From contig JALWWX010000232.1 in assembly GCA_027078675.1 (NCBI GenBank), positions 1-36,071 on the forward strand: a stretch of 36,071 nt of DNA. Reading direction: 5' to 3'. The notes below the pieces were generated by a model. It had not been told where the DNA came from. It did no database searches and saw only the letters and a list, made by a program, of their open reading frames with translations. The position numbers and the translations under genes are program-made. This document shows, piece after piece, positions 32,763-36,071 of this stretch (positions are counted from its first letter, which is position 1; each line of letters opens with the position of its first letter). This DNA comes from Aquificales bacterium (GTDB lineage: Bacteria > Aquificota > Aquificia > Aquificales > Aquificaceae).

Positions 32763-32806
32763 TCAACAGATATTATATAATAGTTCAACAGATATTATAT
32801 AATAGT
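32763..32806. repeat. Perfect 22-bp tandem duplication in the divergent tonB/beta-helix promoter region
   Basis: Two identical 22-bp units stand head to tail (32763-32784 and 32785-32806). Each begins TCAACAGA and contains the 12-bp perfect palindrome TATTATATAATA. Each unit therefore presents a TATAAT on both strands. The 22-bp period is about two helical turns, so two bound dimers would lie on the same DNA face. The pair fills most of the 79-bp gap between two divergent start codons. It may be a bidirectional promoter with duplicated operator; no good -35 was found. Confidence 0.7.
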
Positions 32807-32835
32807 TCGGAATACGGGCGGACGGGGGAAATAAA

Positions 32836-35141
32836 ATGCTTGTTTTAATGCTTTTGTTTCCTGTACTATTATGGGCTGCCAATCTATATGTGACTCCTAA
32901 TCCTTCTACTGGAGCGGATTGTAGTCAAACAAACCCTTGTGGTCTTCAGGATGCTTTAAATATTGCTGCAAGTAACGGGGAGTCTGATACGGTTTATCTT
33001 GAAGCGGGGACATATTCTTTGGGAAGTGTAGTCAGCTATACTCCTTCATCCACTGAAAATTTTAGTATCTATATAAAAGCTTTGGATCCAAATAATAAAC
33101 CCGTTTTGGATGGGGGAGGGTCGGAGATAATGAGCATAAATACTACAGGCTTGCCTGATGATTCCAATGTGGTGATAAGTGTTGAGAATATAGTCTTTTA
33201 TGCAGGCGGGGTAACAGCATCGGGAATTTCTGCTTCCGCTTTAGAGATAAAGACCTCGCAGGCTACGGTAAGTGTGGTAGGTTGTGAATTTAGGGGAAAT
33301 ACTTTTTCTTTAGACACAAGTGTATTATTTGTAAAAGCTAACACCGCCCAATTAAAGGATAACGTGTTTCAAGACAATAACATATTAGGTGCAAATGCTA
33401 CATCCTATCTTATTAAGTATGAGGGTTCATATGTTTCCTTTATCAATAATCTTATAGAAAACAACATATCAACCGGAAAGCCCGCAGTTGCGTTTTATTC
33501 TCAGGCTTCTCAGGTTGCCAATGTTATAGGAAATAGGATATTGAATAATTCCCAATATGCGGGTTTGAAACTTGATAACTCCGTATCCTATGTATATAAC
33601 AACTTCATTGTTGGTAATACTGCTGACACGGGTGATTATTACAGTAGTGGTGTTGGAAGTTGTATATATGTGTATGATAATCCTGCGGTCTATATATATG
33701 GAAATTACTGCGTTAACAATACCGCTGATGTGGGGTCAATTTCTATAGAGTCAGGTCCAGGCGGTAAGCAGAATGTTGAAATAGTCAACAATATTATATA
33801 TGGAAACCGCGCTGTATTGTCTGGAGGTGGTATTGGTATAGACATTTCTTACGGAAAAGTCGTTGTTACTAATAACACCATCTATAATAATACCGCACTT
33901 ATGGGGGGAGGTGTTTTTATATACTCTTCTCCGTCTGGTGATAGAAGGGCTTTCATTTACCTTTATAACAATATCATTTATGGAAATAAGGCTGATACGG
34001 GGGCAGAAGTACTTTTGATGTCGGAACCTTCTGCCAAACTTGACCTGAATATTCATTACAACATACTATCTTCGGAGGAGGGTGTAGAACTGGATGTTTG
34101 GAGTGATGATGTGAATGTCTACATGGATAACAATATCTTTGAAAATCCCCTTCTTGCAAATCCTTATGCAGGAGATTTCGGCCTAAGACCGGATTCCCCT
34201 GCAATTGATGCTGGTTACAACGATGCACCCGCCTTACCTCTTGAGGACTACAGGGGCGGACCCCGTATTGTAGGACCCAATGTTGATATAGGTGCTGTTG
34301 AGTATGACCCTTCCCTTCCGCCTTCCTATCCCAATATAAAGCTTGATATGGATGAGATTGATTTCGGGGATGTGTTAAAGTATGAAAGCAAATTTAAAGA
34401 TATTAATATAGCCAATGTGGGTAACGCTCCTCTTTCCGTGATGGATATTTATGTGCTGGGAAATAGGTTTAGCCTTGATGTTAATGGCGGGGACAAGCCT
34501 TGTGGAAATACCTCGTTTACCCTTAATCCCGGGGGTAACTGTACTGTAAGGATTTATTTTGAAGGCTCGGAGGAAGGTACCTATGAGGGAATACTTCTTA
34601 TATCATCCGATGATCCAGATTCACCAGAACTGAGTGTTGGTATAAGGGCTACGGTAGTGGGATGGTCGGATACGGGTGAAGTTAATACGAATTACGGTAA
34701 GATGATCTTTTATATAACGGAGGGCAAATTTGAGACTTTAAAGGCGGAAAGGATGACATGTAAACTTCCCGAAGGCTATAAGCTTTCGCCTTATGGTTCT
34801 GTGCGTTTGGGTATTGATTTAAAGGGAAGCTCGGATACACTGCTGAAGATAGAGTTGCCCAAAGTTAAAAGGGGGATCTTTGTATTCTTATGTGCTGATA
34901 GTAATGGTTATTTTGTTGAGAACGCATATGTAAGCGGGAACGGAATAGGTATAAGTTTGAGTGATGACGCGGACAAAAAAAGGGACGGCCGTATTAATGT
35001 TTATATTGCCTTGGGTGAGAAGGGCATTATTCAGAAGGTTGTAAAAGAAAAGGGATGTTATTTCTCCGGTTATTTTCCGCTTCTTATTTTGTTTATGGCT
35101 TTAATACACCTTCTAAGAATACGTTATAATTTATTTAGGTA

Positions 35142-35142
<1 letters not shown>
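32836..35142 (+). CDS. Exported parallel beta-helix surface protein with C-terminal membrane/sorting tail
   Basis: Signal peptide at 1-14 (LVLMLLFPVLLWA). Residues ~15-490 form a right-handed beta-helix: an entry strand like other such proteins (CSQTNPCGLQDALNIAA, TVYLEAGTYSLG), then recurring coils such as NNIIYGNRA, NNTIYNNTALMGGG and NNIIYGNKA. Residues ~495-610 resemble a choice-of-anchor D (ASPM-SPD2-Hydin-like) immunoglobulin domain (IDFGDVLKYESK, IANVGNAPLSV, LNPGGNCTVRIYF). The C-terminus is Cys741, a hydrophobic helix (YFPLLILFMALIHLL) and a basic end (RIRYNLFR), a tripartite sorting-like tail. A GGGGG lies 8-12 nt before the ATG. The stop shares its last base with a tRNA gene. Confidence 0.8.
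35125..35130 (+). promoter_or_regulatory. Candidate -10 box for tRNA-Ser inside the preceding coding sequence
   Basis: TATAAT at 35125-35130 lies within the codons for the Arg-Tyr-Asn tail of the beta-helix protein, 11 bp before the tRNA 5' end. The upstream -35 candidate TTAATA (35101-35106, 18-bp spacer) is weak. It could start a short pre-tRNA transcript. Confidence 0.4.
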
Positions 35143-35234
<92 letters not shown>

Positions 35235-35244
35235 TCCAAAAGAT

Positions 35245-36071
35245 ATGAACATACTTAAGGAGTATCGCCTTATTCCTTTGGAGGAGGATGATCACAGAAT
35301 AAAACTTATGGTACCACCTAATTTCAAAGATGAAGATGTAGAAGAAATAAGGTTTTTAACTGGTAAGGATGTTGAACTTGTTGTTGTTGAAGAAGAGGAA
35401 TTCACCAAGGAACTACAGAACAGGTTGTCCATGGAAGAGGTGGTTATTGAGTCGGAAGAGGAAGAGATAGGGGATATAAGTAAGGATATTCTCTTAGAAT
35501 CCGAGGACAGCCCTATAGTTAATCTTGTCAATTCTGTGCTTATTAAAGCTTCCACCGCAGGGGCATCGGATATTCATTTTGAACCTTACGAAGATGAAGC
35601 CCTTATAAGGTTGAGACTTGACGGAATACTTCACGATTACCTTAAAGTTCCCAAAACCATGTATGAATCGGTGGTGTCTCGTATAAAGGTTATGGCAAAC
35701 ATGAATGTTGCTGAGAGAAGGATACCTCAGGACGGTAGGATAAGAATAAAAATAGGAAAAAAAGACCTTGATATAAGGGTCTCAACTGTGCCTACCGTTT
35801 TGGGGGAGAGGGTAGTGTTGAGACTTCTTGATAGATCGGGTTCTCTTCTTGAACTTGAAGATCTTGGACTTGAAGGTGAGGATCTTGAGAAGGTTAAAAA
35901 CCTTGCCAAAAAGCCTTACGGGATAGTCCTCGTTACAGGACCCACGGGTGCAGGGAAAAGTACTACACTGTACGCCATGCTTCTCTATGTGAAGGGACCC
36001 GAAAAGAACATAATAACCATTGAAGATCCTGTTGAATACCAGATTAAGGGTATAAGTCAGATTCAGGTAAA
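35245..36071 (+). CDS. gspE: Type II secretion / type IV pilus assembly ATPase GspE/PilB (5' part)
   Basis: The frame runs off the window after 275 codons. The N1-like region (1-90) is short and acidic, and the ATPase core shows SPIVNLVNSVLIKASTAGASDIHFEP, LRLDGILHDY, ERRIPQDGRIRIKI, VSTVPTVLGERVVLRLLDR, Walker A GPTGAGKST (232-240) and the Asp-box start IITIEDPVEYQI. It powers pseudopilus or pilus assembly. The ATG is 10 nt behind the tRNA-Ser CCA end, with no SD. GspE versus PilB cannot be settled without the C-terminal part and neighbours; the short N-terminal region suits GspE. Confidence 0.9.
   Translation, partial: MNILKEYRLIPLEEDDHRIKLMVPPNFKDEDVEEIRFLTGKDVELVVVEEEEFTKELQNRLSMEEVVIESEEEEIGDISKDILLESEDSPIVNLVNSVLIKASTAGASDIHFEPYEDEALIRLRLDGILHDYLKVPKTMYESVVSRIKVMANMNVAERRIPQDGRIRIKIGKKDLDIRVSTVPTVLGERVVLRLLDRSGSLLELEDLGLEGEDLEKVKNLAKKPYGIVLVTGPTGAGKSTTLYAMLLYVKGPEKNIITIEDPVEYQIKGISQIQV

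Noticed and set aside
33780-34000. CRISPR-like or DNA-level tandem repeats in the beta-helix gene
   Set aside because: The repetition (NNIIYGN etc.) is at protein level with diverged codons and no fixed spacer length.

Overview
The window reads as a chromosomal segment of a thermophilic, chemolithotrophic bacterium of the Aquificota, most likely family Aquificaceae (Aquifex/Hydrogenobacter/Thermocrinis relatives). The grounds are: an Hfq and a thioredoxin-fold [2Fe-2S] ferredoxin that match from memory the Aquifex aeolicus proteins nearly residue for residue; the futalosine-pathway menaquinone gene mqnA; an archaeal-type ADTH-synthase/class I aldolase; Gram-negative envelope genes (porin, TonB, O-antigen ligase, GspE); very compact packing with many 1-37 bp overlaps; and Lys/Glu-rich proteins. 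GC looks near 40 % by eye (not computed). I see no phage, IS element or CRISPR.

Layout. 1-6929 (+): end of tuf and the S10 ribosomal operon rpsJ-rplC-rplD-rplW-rplB-rpsS-rplV-rpsC-rplP-rpmC-rpsQ. It is not followed by the spc genes but by rlpA (starting inside rpsQ) and alr. 6903-7952 (-): pabB. 7974-9850 (+): an LPS-type pair, a family 2 glycosyltransferase and an O-antigen ligase/polymerase-like protein. 9920-11674 (-): a ClC protein with CBS domains. 11690-15313 (+): apbE, an FMN-binding protein with a flavinylation motif, an unrecognised polytopic membrane protein, an ADP-ribosylglycohydrolase and hfq. 15310-17462 (-): 2Fe-2S ferredoxin, ogg, porin. 17598-17801 (+): rpsU. 17796-20427 (-): arsR-trxA-trxB-pilZ redox operon. 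20474-24343 (-): unknown-HD hydrolase-transglutaminase overlapping triple. 24423-26504 (-): a large six-haem c-type cytochrome lipoprotein with its own promoter and terminator. 26596-28386 (+): trpD-mqnA. 28349-32756 (-): tonB-ADTH synthase/aldolase-fabI-small molybdopterin-oxidoreductase-like-hpf. 32836-36071 (+): a beta-helix surface protein, tRNA-Ser(GCU) and the start of gspE.

The most interesting parts are the hexahaem repeat lipoprotein (a candidate outer-surface electron conduit), the apbE/FMN-binding/membrane-protein cluster (a candidate extracytoplasmic flavin electron-transfer module), the small molybdopterin-oxidoreductase-like protein co-transcribed with fabI and hpf, and the tRNA-Ser wedged between a surface-protein gene and gspE. 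A recurrent trait is that genes at the head of transcription units lack a Shine-Dalgarno sequence and lie very close to a recognisable -10 box, while genes inside operons carry clear GGAGG-type sites. No stretch over 300 bases lacks a gene. All similarity statements come from memory of the families; no search was run.
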